Source: Mycobacterium sp. D16Q13 | Lineage (GTDB): Bacteria; Actinomycetota; Actinomycetes; Mycobacteriales; Mycobacteriaceae | Length of the DNA: 64,000 bases | Assembly (NCBI RefSeq): GCF_002013375.1 | Contig: NZ_MAEW01000018.1 | Location: forward strand, 1-64,000 | Reading direction: 5' to 3' | In this document: positions 33,149 to 42,135 of the stretch, one piece after another | Numbering within the stretch: position 1 is the first letter of the stretch | Layout: each line of letters opens with the position of its first letter | The notes under the pieces: model-generated | Databases searched by the model: none | What the model saw: only the letters and a program-made list of their open reading frames with translations | What the model was told of the DNA's origin: nothing | Made by a program: the position numbers and the translations under genes

Positions 33149-36048
33149 GCACTCTCAACGACCCTCCGACAGAGCCATTGCCGGTGGGGCACCGTCCGCC
33201 ATTGCTGGCACGGGTGATCCGCCGGCTGTCTGTTCCGATCATCCTTGGCTGGTTGGCGGTAGCCGTCATCCTGAGCATCAGCGTTCCCTCACTTGAGCAG
33301 GTCGAGAAGGACCACGCGGTGGCGATGAATCCGGATGCGGCACCGTCATTTCAGGCAACGCAACGAATGGGCCAGCTGTTCGACGAATCGAATTCCAGCG
33401 TGGTAGCGATGATCGTTGTGGAGGGTCAGCAACCCCTCGGTGACGACACGCACCGTTACTACGACGCGTTGATTCGTCAATTGAAATCCGATACAGCCCA
33501 TGTACAGCATGTGCAGGATTTCTGGGGCGATCAGATGACGCAGGCGGCTGCGCAAAGTCTCGACGGTAAGGCCACGTATGTACAAGTGGCCCTCACGGAT
33601 CCCCGGGAGGGGGCCTCGGCGAATCAATCCGTCGAGGCCGTCCGGGGGATTGTGGATAGGACACCGGCGCCGCCTGGAGTCAAGGCCTACGTGACCGGGC
33701 CGGCGGCCTTCGCCGCGGACCTGGGCCCGGCCGGCAACAGGACGGTCCTCCTGGTGACAGGGCTAAGTCTCGCGGTGATCTTCACGATGCTGCTCTTGGT
33801 CTACAGATCGATCATTTCCGTCATTCTCATGCTGATTGTCGTCGGAATAGAGTTGACGGTGGCCCGAGGATTCGTGGCGTTTCTCGGCAACCTGGGGCTT
33901 ATCGGTATTACCACGTTCGTGGTCAATCTGCTGGTGGCACTTGCCATCGCGGCCGGAACCGACTACGGCATCTTCTTCACTGGGCGATATCAGGAGGCAC
34001 GCCAGGCCGGTGAGGATCGAGAGACGGCGTTTTACACCACCTTCCGCAGCGTGGCCAAGGTGGTGCTGGGTTCGGGTTTGACGATTGCCGGTGCGGTTCT
34101 GTGTCTGCACTTCACCCGGCTCCCCGTCTACCAGACATTGGGAGTCGCCACGGCCGTGGGCATGGTCGTCGCCGTCGCGGTAGCGATCACACTCGTTCCG
34201 GCGGTCATCGCCGTAGGTAGCCGTTTCGGGTTGTTTGAGCCCAAGCGGAAGGTCACGGTCCGCCGCTGGCGGCAGATCGGTACGGCGATCGTGCGTTGGC
34301 CGGCACCGATTCTCGTCGCGACGTGTGCGGTGGCACTGATCGGGCTGTTAACGCTGCCGGTGTACCAGCCCAGCTACAACGACCAGAAATACATCCCGCA
34401 GGATATTCCGGCCAATGTGGGCTATGCCGCCGCCTCACGACACTTCCCTCAGTCCTTGATGATGGCCCCAGATGTTCTGCTGATCGAAGCCGATCACGAC
34501 ATGCGCAATCCGGTCGACTTCCTGGTGCTCAACAAACTGGCGCGCGGGGTCCAAGCCGTGCCCGGCGTATCACGGGTTCAGGCGGTAACTCGGCCCGGCG
34601 GTGAGCCTTTGAAACACACGACCATTCCGTTCATGCTCAGTATGAGCAGCGCGAGTCAGTCGCATTTGATGCCGTTTCAGAAGAACCGCATGGACGATCT
34701 GCTGGTTCAGGCCGACGACATGCTCAAGACGATCGGCATCATGAAGCGGATGCAGGCGCTGACCGAGCAGATGGTGGGCACGACCCACGGCATGGTCGGC
34801 ACAACGCACGAACTCGAAATAATCATGAATGAGCTTCGGGATCATGTTATGGACTTCGATGACTTCATCAGACCGATCCGAAATTACCTCTACTGGGAAA
34901 AGCACTGCTACGACATTCCGGTCTGTCAGGCCATCCGTTCCGTCTTCGACACGCTCGACGGGGTCGACGAGGTCTCAGACAAGCTCGGTGACCTCGTGGC
35001 CAATCTTGATCGGCTGGATGAGCTACTTCCGCAAATGGCACAACAGTTTCCAGTAATGATCGAGACGATGGAATCCACACGGAAAATGATGCTGTCCATG
35101 CACAGCACCATGTCCGGGATCTTCGATCAGATGGAGCAGTCGACCAATAACTCGACCGCGATGGGCAAGGCTTTCGATGCTGCGCAGAACGACGACTCGT
35201 TCTATCTCCCCCCGGAGGTTTTCGAGAACGAGGACTTCAAGCGCGTCATGAATATCTTTCTGTCCTCGGACGGGAAGGCGGCGCGGATGCTCATATCGCA
35301 GCGGGGCGATCCGGCGACGCGCGAGGGTATGTCTTTGGTCGAGCCGATCGAGACAGCGGCCGCGGAGGCACTCAAGGGCACGCCGCTACGGAATGCCAAG
35401 ATCTATATGACAGGCACCGCGGCATCGGTCAAAGACGTTGTCGACGGCTCGAAGTACGATCTGTTGATCGCGGCCACCGCTGCGCTCTGTCTGATTTTCG
35501 GCATCATGCTGGTCATGACGCGGAGTTTTGTTGCCGCGCTGGTTATCGTTGGCACAGTGGCACTTTCGCTGGGTGCGGCGTTCGGCCTCTCGGTGCTCAT
35601 CTGGCAGAACATTCTCGGCATCCCCTTGAACTGGGTGGTGCTGGCGATGTCGGTGATCATCTTGTTGGCGGTGGGTTCTGACTACAACCTGTTGCTGGTG
35701 TCGCGGATGAAAGAAGAGCTGGGCGCGGGGATCAATACGGGGATCATTCGGGCGATGGGCGGGACCGGCAAGGTGGTGACCTCCGCGGGTTTGGTGTTCG
35801 CGTTCACCATGTTGTCCATGGTGGTCAGCGATCTCGTCACCATCGGGCAGCTGGGGTCGACGATCGCGATCGGCCTGTTGTTCGACACATTGGTGGTGCG
35901 TGCGTTTATGACGCCGGCGATCGCCGCATTGTTGGGGCGGTGGTTCTGGTGGCCGCAGCGGGTGCTGCAGCGCCCCGCCAGAGCACGACGCCACGCGCCC
36001 GGCTCGCGCCCGTTGGTGAGCTTCCTTCTGCAGAAGGAAGAGCGCTAA
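33145..36048 (+). CDS. MmpL4-type RND lipid exporter (first copy)
   Basis: The protein has 967 residues from the ATG at 33145, overlapping the mmpS stop by four bases. It has the MmpL layout: an N-terminal membrane segment (PIILGWLAVAVILSI), a periplasmic domain, a cluster of membrane segments with GTDYGIFFTGRYQEAR, a second, coiled-coil-rich periplasmic domain (many Met/Gln heptads around 530-690) and a C-terminal cluster with GSDYNLLLVSRMKEE. The paired Asp-Tyr motifs in the membrane carry the proton relay of the family. It is paired with a second MmpL gene, as in GPL export where MmpL4a and MmpL4b work together. Confidence 0.92.
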   Translation: MSTLNDPPTEPLPVGHRPPLLARVIRRLSVPIILGWLAVAVILSISVPSLEQVEKDHAVAMNPDAAPSFQATQRMGQLFDESNSSVVAMIVVEGQQPLGDDTHRYYDALIRQLKSDTAHVQHVQDFWGDQMTQAAAQSLDGKATYVQVALTDPREGASANQSVEAVRGIVDRTPAPPGVKAYVTGPAAFAADLGPAGNRTVLLVTGLSLAVIFTMLLLVYRSIISVILMLIVVGIELTVARGFVAFLGNLGLIGITTFVVNLLVALAIAAGTDYGIFFTGRYQEARQAGEDRETAFYTTFRSVAKVVLGSGLTIAGAVLCLHFTRLPVYQTLGVATAVGMVVAVAVAITLVPAVIAVGSRFGLFEPKRKVTVRRWRQIGTAIVRWPAPILVATCAVALIGLLTLPVYQPSYNDQKYIPQDIPANVGYAAASRHFPQSLMMAPDVLLIEADHDMRNPVDFLVLNKLARGVQAVPGVSRVQAVTRPGGEPLKHTTIPFMLSMSSASQSHLMPFQKNRMDDLLVQADDMLKTIGIMKRMQALTEQMVGTTHGMVGTTHELEIIMNELRDHVMDFDDFIRPIRNYLYWEKHCYDIPVCQAIRSVFDTLDGVDEVSDKLGDLVANLDRLDELLPQMAQQFPVMIETMESTRKMMLSMHSTMSGIFDQMEQSTNNSTAMGKAFDAAQNDDSFYLPPEVFENEDFKRVMNIFLSSDGKAARMLISQRGDPATREGMSLVEPIETAAAEALKGTPLRNAKIYMTGTAASVKDVVDGSKYDLLIAATAALCLIFGIMLVMTRSFVAALVIVGTVALSLGAAFGLSVLIWQNILGIPLNWVVLAMSVIILLAVGSDYNLLLVSRMKEELGAGINTGIIRAMGGTGKVVTSAGLVFAFTMLSMVVSDLVTIGQLGSTIAIGLLFDTLVVRAFMTPAIAALLGRWFWWPQRVLQRPARARRHAPGSRPLVSFLLQKEER
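35641..35835 (+). repeat. Near-identical tract shared by the two mmpL genes (copy 1)
   Basis: This 195-base stretch matches 38558-38752 in the second mmpL gene at 193 positions; the two differences are in adjacent leucine codons (CTGTTG versus TTGCTG). The surrounding parts of the two genes are far more divergent, so the tract looks like recent gene conversion. Confidence 0.85.
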
Positions 36049-36088
36049 CCGCGATGGATGCCTCTGTCTACTGCCTGGCGACGACCGC

Positions 36089-38950
36089 ATGAGTATTCAC
36101 CGGATGATCAACCGGCCACCATTGGTGGCCCGGCTGATCCGTCGGCTGTCGGTGCCGATCATCCTTGGCTGGCTGGCAGTCATCGCCGTCGTGACCTTTG
36201 CCGTTCCGTCACTGGAACAAGTCGGGCGGGAAAGCTCGGTGTCCCTGGTTCCCCAAGCGGCGCCGTCGTTTCAGGCGATGCAGCGCATGGGGCAGGTCTT
36301 CGGAGAATCGAACTCCGACAGCGTGGCGATGATCGTGTTGGAAGGTCAGCAACCGCTCGGTGATGACGCACACGGCTACTACGACAACTTGATTCGCCAG
36401 TTGAGGTCGGACACCGCACATGTACAGCATGTCCAGGACTATTGGGGTGACCCTCTTACCGCGACGGGTGTGCAGAGCGCCGACGGTAAGAGCGTCTACG
36501 TCCAGGTCAACCTCGCGGGTAACCAAGGCCAGGCTCTGGCGAACAAGTCCGTGGAGGCCGTCCGGGACATCGTGGAACGGTCGTCGCCCCCGCCCGGCGT
36601 ACAGGCCTATGTCACGGGACCCGCGCCCTTGGTGACGGATATGAACCACGCCGGCAACACGTCCATCATCAAAATCACCGTGGTGACGCTCGTGGTGATC
36701 CTCACGATGCTGCTCTTTGTATACCGCTCGATGGTCACCGTAATCCTGCTGTTGGTCATGGTGGGCATACAGGTACAGGCGGCTCGAGGTATCGTCGCAT
36801 TGCTGGGAGACCATGGGGTTATTGGACTTTCGACCTTCTCAGTGAATCTTTTGGTGTCGCTCGGCATCGCGGTGGGAACGGACTACGGCATATTCTTCAT
36901 GGGCCGCTATCAGGAGGCCAGGCAGTCCGGCGAAGACCGGGAGACGGCGTTCTACACCACCTACAGCAGTGTCGCGAAGGTGGTGGTGGCATCGGGATTG
37001 ACGATTGCGGGGGCGATCTTCTGCCTTAGCTTCACCCGGCTGCCTTACTTCCAGACCATGGGCATTCCCGCTGCGGTGGGTATGGCCGTCGCGGTTGCGG
37101 TGGCTGTCACGCTCGTTCCGGCCGTCATTGGTCTAGGGAGTCGCTTCGGGTTGTTCGAGCCCACACGGAAGATGATGGTCCGCCGCTGGCGGTGGGTTGG
37201 TACGGCGATCGTTCGATGGCCCGGACCAATCCTTGCCGGGGCGTGCGCGGTCGGACTTATTGGGCTGCTCGCACTTCCGGGGTATCAGACAAGCTACGAC
37301 GACAGGCTGTATGTCCCCCGAGACATCCCCGCCAACCTGGGGTACGCGGCAGCTGAGCGACACTTCCCTGAGTCGCGAATGACGCCCGATGTCCTGATTC
37401 TCGAGGCTGACCACGATATGCGTAATCCGGCAGACTTCGTGGTGCTCCACAAACTTGCCAAGGGTCTCTATGCAGTTCCTGGTATTTCCATGGTGCAGAG
37501 CATTACTCGGCCAGAGGGAAGCCCTATCGAGCACACTTCCATACCGTTTCAGATCAGCCTGCAAAGCGCCGGCATGCTGCAGATCTTGCCGTTTGGAAAA
37601 GAGCGTGTGGACGACATGCTGAAACAGGCCGATGACACCACGAAGATGATCAACCAGATGCAGCACACCTACGAGCTGATGAGCAACATCTCCGACATCA
37701 CCAATGAGACGGTCCTCATGAACAGGGAGCTGACGGCGACCGTCGATCGGCTACGGGACTACATCGCCAACTTCGATGACTTCTTTAAGCCCCTTCGCAA
37801 CTATCTGTACTGGGAGAAGCACTGCGAGACGATTCCGATTTGCTTCGCGATCAGATCGGTGTTTCAGGCGCTCGACGGCACTGACCAGCTCAGTCTTCGG
37901 ACGCACCAGATCCTCGAACGCGTGGAGCAGATGAATGGGTATCAACGGGAGTTGATCGCCCTCTTCCCGCCGATGATCGCGACCATGAAGTCAATGCGCG
38001 CCATGATGCTGACAATGCACAGCACCATGTCGGGGATCTTCTCCCTCATCGATCAAACGGCAGCGAACGCGAGCGCGATGGGAAAGATTTACGATGGCGC
38101 CCAGAACGATGACTCGTTCTACCTGCCTCCGGAGGTCTTCGAGAATGAGGACTTCAAACGTGCGATGTCCCTGTTCTTTTCGCCGAACGGGAAGGCTGTT
38201 CGGCTGATCCTGACGTATCGGGGCGATCCCGGCACGCCGGAGGGCCTGTCGAGGGTGGACGCGGTGCGGACGGCGGCGGAGGAGGCGCTCAAGGTGACGC
38301 CGCTGGAAAACGCTCAGATCCATCTCGCCGGCACCGCCGCGACCTTCAAAGACCTACGCGACGGGTCCGCTTACGATCTGTTGATAGCCGGTGTGGCGGC
38401 GCTCTGTCTGATTTTCGGCATCATGCTGATCATGACGCGAAGTTTTGTTGCCGCACTGGTTATCGTCGGCACAGTGGCACTTTCGCTGGGTGCGGCGTTC
38501 GGCTTCTCGGTGCTCATCTGGCAGAACATTCTTGGTATCGAGTTGCACTGGCTCGTGCTGGCGATGTCGGTGATCATCTTGTTGGCGGTGGGTTCTGACT
38601 ACAACTTGCTGCTGGTGTCGCGGATGAAAGAAGAGCTGGGCGCGGGGATCAATACGGGGATCATTCGGGCGATGGGCGGGACCGGCAAGGTGGTGACCTC
38701 CGCGGGTTTGGTGTTCGCGTTCACCATGTTGTCCATGGTGGTCAGCGATCTGCGTGTTATCGGGCAGGTTGGCTCCACGATCGGGATCGGCCTGTTGTTC
38801 GACACGTTGATAGTGCGTGCGTTTATGACGCCGGCGATCGCCGCATTGTTGGGGCGGTGGTTCTGGTGGCCGCAGCGGGTGCTCAAACGCCGCGTCAGAG
38901 TGCAACAAGACTCTGCGGGACCCCGACCGTTGGTCATGCAAGATGCCTGA
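36089..38950 (+). CDS. MmpL4-type RND lipid exporter (second copy)
   Basis: The protein has 953 residues with the same organisation as the upstream copy, including GTDYGIFFMGRYQEAR and GSDYNLLLVSRMKEE. It starts 40 bases after the first mmpL stop, so mmpS-mmpL-mmpL is one operon. The two proteins differ mostly in the periplasmic domains, while a 195-base stretch of their 3' parts is almost identical at DNA level (see repeat entries). Both are likely needed to export the lipopeptide made by the synthetase at the right end. Confidence 0.92.
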   Translation: MSIHRMINRPPLVARLIRRLSVPIILGWLAVIAVVTFAVPSLEQVGRESSVSLVPQAAPSFQAMQRMGQVFGESNSDSVAMIVLEGQQPLGDDAHGYYDNLIRQLRSDTAHVQHVQDYWGDPLTATGVQSADGKSVYVQVNLAGNQGQALANKSVEAVRDIVERSSPPPGVQAYVTGPAPLVTDMNHAGNTSIIKITVVTLVVILTMLLFVYRSMVTVILLLVMVGIQVQAARGIVALLGDHGVIGLSTFSVNLLVSLGIAVGTDYGIFFMGRYQEARQSGEDRETAFYTTYSSVAKVVVASGLTIAGAIFCLSFTRLPYFQTMGIPAAVGMAVAVAVAVTLVPAVIGLGSRFGLFEPTRKMMVRRWRWVGTAIVRWPGPILAGACAVGLIGLLALPGYQTSYDDRLYVPRDIPANLGYAAAERHFPESRMTPDVLILEADHDMRNPADFVVLHKLAKGLYAVPGISMVQSITRPEGSPIEHTSIPFQISLQSAGMLQILPFGKERVDDMLKQADDTTKMINQMQHTYELMSNISDITNETVLMNRELTATVDRLRDYIANFDDFFKPLRNYLYWEKHCETIPICFAIRSVFQALDGTDQLSLRTHQILERVEQMNGYQRELIALFPPMIATMKSMRAMMLTMHSTMSGIFSLIDQTAANASAMGKIYDGAQNDDSFYLPPEVFENEDFKRAMSLFFSPNGKAVRLILTYRGDPGTPEGLSRVDAVRTAAEEALKVTPLENAQIHLAGTAATFKDLRDGSAYDLLIAGVAALCLIFGIMLIMTRSFVAALVIVGTVALSLGAAFGFSVLIWQNILGIELHWLVLAMSVIILLAVGSDYNLLLVSRMKEELGAGINTGIIRAMGGTGKVVTSAGLVFAFTMLSMVVSDLRVIGQVGSTIGIGLLFDTLIVRAFMTPAIAALLGRWFWWPQRVLKRRVRVQQDSAGPRPLVMQDA
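38558..38752 (+). repeat. Near-identical tract shared by the two mmpL genes (copy 2)
   Basis: Partner of the tract at 35641-35835, covering the GSDYNLLLVSRMKEE transmembrane region that carries the proton-relay residues. Confidence 0.85.
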
Positions 38951-39025
38951 CTTCGGGTGGGATTGGACCTGGCCCACTAGGGTCGGATTGATACGAAAAG
39001 TATTGGTATGGAAGGAAGTACATAG

Positions 39026-39364
39026 ATGTTTCGTCCATCGATGACCCAACTGTCCGTCGGGTTGGGGGCACTGGCATTGTCGTTGGCCAGCGCCGCCGGG
39101 ATCGCGTCCGCGGACCCAGATCTGGACTCCGCCATCAACACAACGTGCAGCTATCCGCAAGTGGTGGCGGCACTCAATGCCCAGGACCCGCAATTCGGTA
39201 AGGCATTCTCCCAGTCGCCGATACTGCAGCGCGGCCTCCGTGAATTCCTGGCGGCCGGTCCGGAGAAGCGGGCACAGACGGCCCAAGATGTAGCGAATGC
39301 TCCGGCCTTTCAGCCGTACCTCGGGGTAATGGAACAGGCTTACCGGACCTGTCACAATTTCTGA
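39026..39364 (+). CDS. Secreted hemophore-like (Rv0203-related) protein
   Basis: The protein has 112 residues, with a signal peptide (hydrophobic VGLGALALSLASAAGIASA cut before DPD). The mature helical domain has two cysteines (NTTCSYPQVVAAL and YRTCHNF) that can form a disulfide, and the pattern of the mycobacterial hemophore-related family that includes Rv0203. Rv0203 binds heme and hands it to MmpL3/MmpL11, so finding a relative directly after two MmpL genes is suggestive, but heme binding here is not shown. GGAAGGAAG precedes the ATG. Confidence 0.8.
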   Translation: MFRPSMTQLSVGLGALALSLASAAGIASADPDLDSAINTTCSYPQVVAALNAQDPQFGKAFSQSPILQRGLREFLAAGPEKRAQTAQDVANAPAFQPYLGVMEQAYRTCHNF

Positions 39365-39415
39365 CGCGGGTGGAGCGACAGCGTCTGTGATGTGCCCGCG
39401 CGGGCACGCGATGCG

Positions 39416-40825
39416 TCAGTGAATCTCACCGGTCAGATCGAAATCGGACAGCGTGAGTTCGGCCAGATCGTGCAAGGCCTCCTTGGTGTTCTTCCCGCCG
39501 GGTTGGTAGGCGCCGACACTGATGAAGATTCTTCCGTTGAGGCGCCCCGAGAGGATGAACATTCGACCGCCGGTTCGCTCAAGTAGCTGGCGCCTTTCGC
39601 GTTGTCCTGTCGCGCGGGCGTTCTGGAAGTCGGCGAGTGTCCCGGCGGGATACCCGATCATTGAGCTGAGATCGCCTAGATAGGAACAGAACACCGACTG
39701 GTCAGGGTCGGCGGGAAGCCTGGCGACCATCCGCTTCAGCGTCCGTTTGGGCATGAATGACGGCAGCCACAGGAGCTGCTTTGATTCGTCTGATTCCGCC
39801 TTCATCGCCGCGAGTGTCTGCTTGATGGTGGATCGAACGTCTCGCAGATCCGTTGTGAGCAAGGTGGTGTCGATGCTGACGCGTGCATAGGACAGTGCCA
39901 TTGCGCGCGTGTCGTCCACGGTGCGCTCGCTCATGGGGATCTGCAGAGTGACGGTGCCGTTGTCGGCACGTCCACGCCCGATGCGCTCCCCAAAGCGGGC
40001 GGCGAAGGCCGCCGCGAGAGTGTGACTCGCTCCGGCTAGAGCCTCCGCGCGGGCATCCCAGTCTTCCAAATCGACGTAGATCGTGATGGCCGGCACAAGC
40101 ACGACATCGTCGGGGACGACCTCGTGAACAGGTAACGGCGCCGGCGACGGCGCCGTCTTCCTCTTGTCGCGCGCCTGCCTTCTGGCCAGTTTTCCCGCCG
40201 CCAGGAGGGCCCGGGCGACCTGGGGTACATCCCGAGCCGTCTCTCGTGCATCCTGGCCCAGTGCGCGCAGCCGAGAGCGGGACATCGGTGGTGGATAGCC
40301 AAGATCGCGTGTCCTACCCAGGGCTGCTTCGACTATGACAAGAGCCAGCCCGAGGCCATCGATCAGATTGTGTGAGAGCACCAGACTGATCGCGGTTGTG
40401 CCGTCGTCAAGAGGAAGGACGCCGATGTGCCAACCGGGTCCCGACTCAGGGTCGATGCGCACCTGTGAACGTTCATCAACCCAGTCGCTGAACTCGGTAC
40501 GCGGCCGGGCGTGTTGAGCGACGTCGATATCCGAGGAACCTGAATCCGCCACCCAGCGATGCCGGGCGATCGGCAGTACTGGACGTTCGATGCGCCGACC
40601 CAACAAGCCCTGGCCGAGATTGTGATGGAAGCGCCGTAAAGCGTCGAGATCGACGGCGTGCCCGTACAGCCACGTAACTTGGATGATTACGTTCATGTCG
40701 GCGGCGTGATGCTCTGCCAGCAATGCCTCATCCGCCAGTGCGAGGCGGTTATCCGGCCGCGCAGCATCTTTGGCGGATCGGCGCCCGCTCAGGGACTCTC
40801 GTACCCGACGTATCTGCCCAGGCAC
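39416..40825 (-). CDS. WS/DGAT-fold (condensation-like) acyltransferase
   Basis: The protein has about 469 residues from a GTG; the family-like part begins near residue 28 (LALADEALLAEHHAADMNV). It shows the acyltransferase motif as SHNLIDG, in which the catalytic second His and the Asp-Gly are kept but the first His of HHxxxDG is Ser. A second landmark is VFCSYLGDLSSMIG. Wax-ester synthase/DGAT relatives join acyl-CoA to an alcohol. In this setting an acyl transfer onto the lipopeptide, its sugars or a storage lipid is possible. It is transcribed against the surrounding genes. Confidence 0.78.
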   Translation of the reverse strand: MPGQIRRVRESLSGRRSAKDAARPDNRLALADEALLAEHHAADMNVIIQVTWLYGHAVDLDALRRFHHNLGQGLLGRRIERPVLPIARHRWVADSGSSDIDVAQHARPRTEFSDWVDERSQVRIDPESGPGWHIGVLPLDDGTTAISLVLSHNLIDGLGLALVIVEAALGRTRDLGYPPPMSRSRLRALGQDARETARDVPQVARALLAAGKLARRQARDKRKTAPSPAPLPVHEVVPDDVVLVPAITIYVDLEDWDARAEALAGASHTLAAAFAARFGERIGRGRADNGTVTLQIPMSERTVDDTRAMALSYARVSIDTTLLTTDLRDVRSTIKQTLAAMKAESDESKQLLWLPSFMPKRTLKRMVARLPADPDQSVFCSYLGDLSSMIGYPAGTLADFQNARATGQRERRQLLERTGGRMFILSGRLNGRIFISVGAYQPGGKNTKEALHDLAELTLSDFDLTGEIH

Positions 40826-41167
40826 CAGTCAGACTCCTTCGTTTCCAGCCGTGCGCTTGCGATTTTGCGCCGTGCGCGGCAACGGATTTGGGGATAAGCG
40901 TGGTCCAGTTTGCAATCGCTTACTGCCAGGCGCCCAGTCGAGCTCTATCAACCGAATAGGTCGGGAGCCTAGTCGCTTCGCGGACAGGTTGTGGCGAAAT
41001 CTCTTTCGCCGTGAGCGTCGGCGGATCTGATGGACGAGTGGACCCAGATCTCCGTCATGGTGTGTGGCGGAGTAACTGGACCGGCATTGCAGTTTTCATG
41101 CCCCGCACTGCATTTGATTTTGCGACTGGCATGTCGAGCGGTGCCGCGGTGATCCATGATGTTCTAG
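40826..41167. other. Intergenic region with no recognised gene
   Basis: This 342-base gap separates the divergently transcribed acyltransferase and methyltransferase genes. Open frames in it are arginine-rich shadows with no protein-like pattern. It presumably holds both promoters; no clear hexamer pair or dyad stands out. Confidence 0.4.
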
Positions 41168-41941
41168 GTGGAGAACAGAGTCCTCGATATTTCGAGTATG
41201 CCGCGGGGCGGTCCGGATGCCTCGTGGCTGGACAGACGGTTGCAGACCAGCCGCCTGGAGTACCTGGACCGCGACGACGTCGATGATCTCAAGCACAAGG
41301 TCATGTCCGCGCTTGATCGAGCCGGGCGGCGACGGTGGATCGGTGTACACGAGAAATGCGCCCGAATCGCCCTACGTGAGGTGGCAGGTGTGCGTGCGCC
41401 GAAGATCCTCGAACTTGGCGCAGGCCTTGGAGGGTTGTCACGGAAGCTACTGGAGATGCATCCCAGCGCCGAGGTGACGATCACCGACATCGATCCCGCC
41501 TTCGTGGCAGCGGCAGCCGCCAGTGACCTCGGCAGTCACCCCCGCGTAACGGTAAGACAGATGGATGCCACCGCCATCGATGTCATGGACGAGCAATACG
41601 ATCTCGCGGTCTTTGCCTTGTCGCTGCATCATCTTCCGCCTGATCTTGCTGCCCAGGTGTTCGCGTCGGGTACACGAGCGGCGCGGAAGTTCCTAATCGT
41701 CGACCTGCCCAGGCCGCCGGTAGCTCTTCACATCGCGCTGTTGGCCATGGTGCTGCCACTCGTCAAGATCTCGCCCTTGCAGCACGACGGATTTATCAGT
41801 TCCCTCCGTGCCTATAGCCCGTCGGCGCTGCGGGCGCTGGCCCATCATGCCGATCCTGCGATCGCCATCGAGTTCCGGAGCCGCGGGGTACTGGGGCCAA
41901 CGGTGGTGGTCGCGAGTCGCCCGTCCGTACCACCGCCGTGA
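41168..41941 (+). CDS. Class I SAM-dependent methyltransferase
   Basis: The protein has 257 residues from a GTG at 41168. Motif I is ILELGAGLGGLSRKL, followed by an acidic strand-2 end (VTITDID) and motif III-like DLAVFALSLHHLPPD, a Methyltransf_25-type fold. The N-terminal 75 residues are helical (LEYLDRDDVDDLKHKVMSALDRAG). Known GPL loci contain several O-methyltransferases acting on sugars or the fatty acyl chain, so a tailoring role on the lipopeptide is likely, but the acceptor is not known. The ribosome-binding site is poor. Confidence 0.85.
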   Translation: MENRVLDISSMPRGGPDASWLDRRLQTSRLEYLDRDDVDDLKHKVMSALDRAGRRRWIGVHEKCARIALREVAGVRAPKILELGAGLGGLSRKLLEMHPSAEVTITDIDPAFVAAAAASDLGSHPRVTVRQMDATAIDVMDEQYDLAVFALSLHHLPPDLAAQVFASGTRAARKFLIVDLPRPPVALHIALLAMVLPLVKISPLQHDGFISSLRAYSPSALRALAHHADPAIAIEFRSRGVLGPTVVVASRPSVPPP

Positions 41942-42135
41942 CCACATTGGGGAAAGCCGCTTGATGTCGTCACATGTGCTGCGGACGCATGATTCAATGT
42001 GCGACAGTCTATTACGCCTCGTAACTCGTTCTGATCGCATGCCACGGCAGGATCGGGCGGTCTACCGCTGGAGGATCTCATGATGCGGCACGACACTCCT
42101 GCGCCGCGCACGATATCGATCGCAAGGTCGTTTTC

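Noticed and set aside
35386..39355. Long minus-strand frames opposite the 3' parts of both mmpL genes with similar Pro/Gln/His-rich text
   Set aside because: They resemble each other only because the sense genes are similar there; no ribosome-binding site or protein-like pattern.
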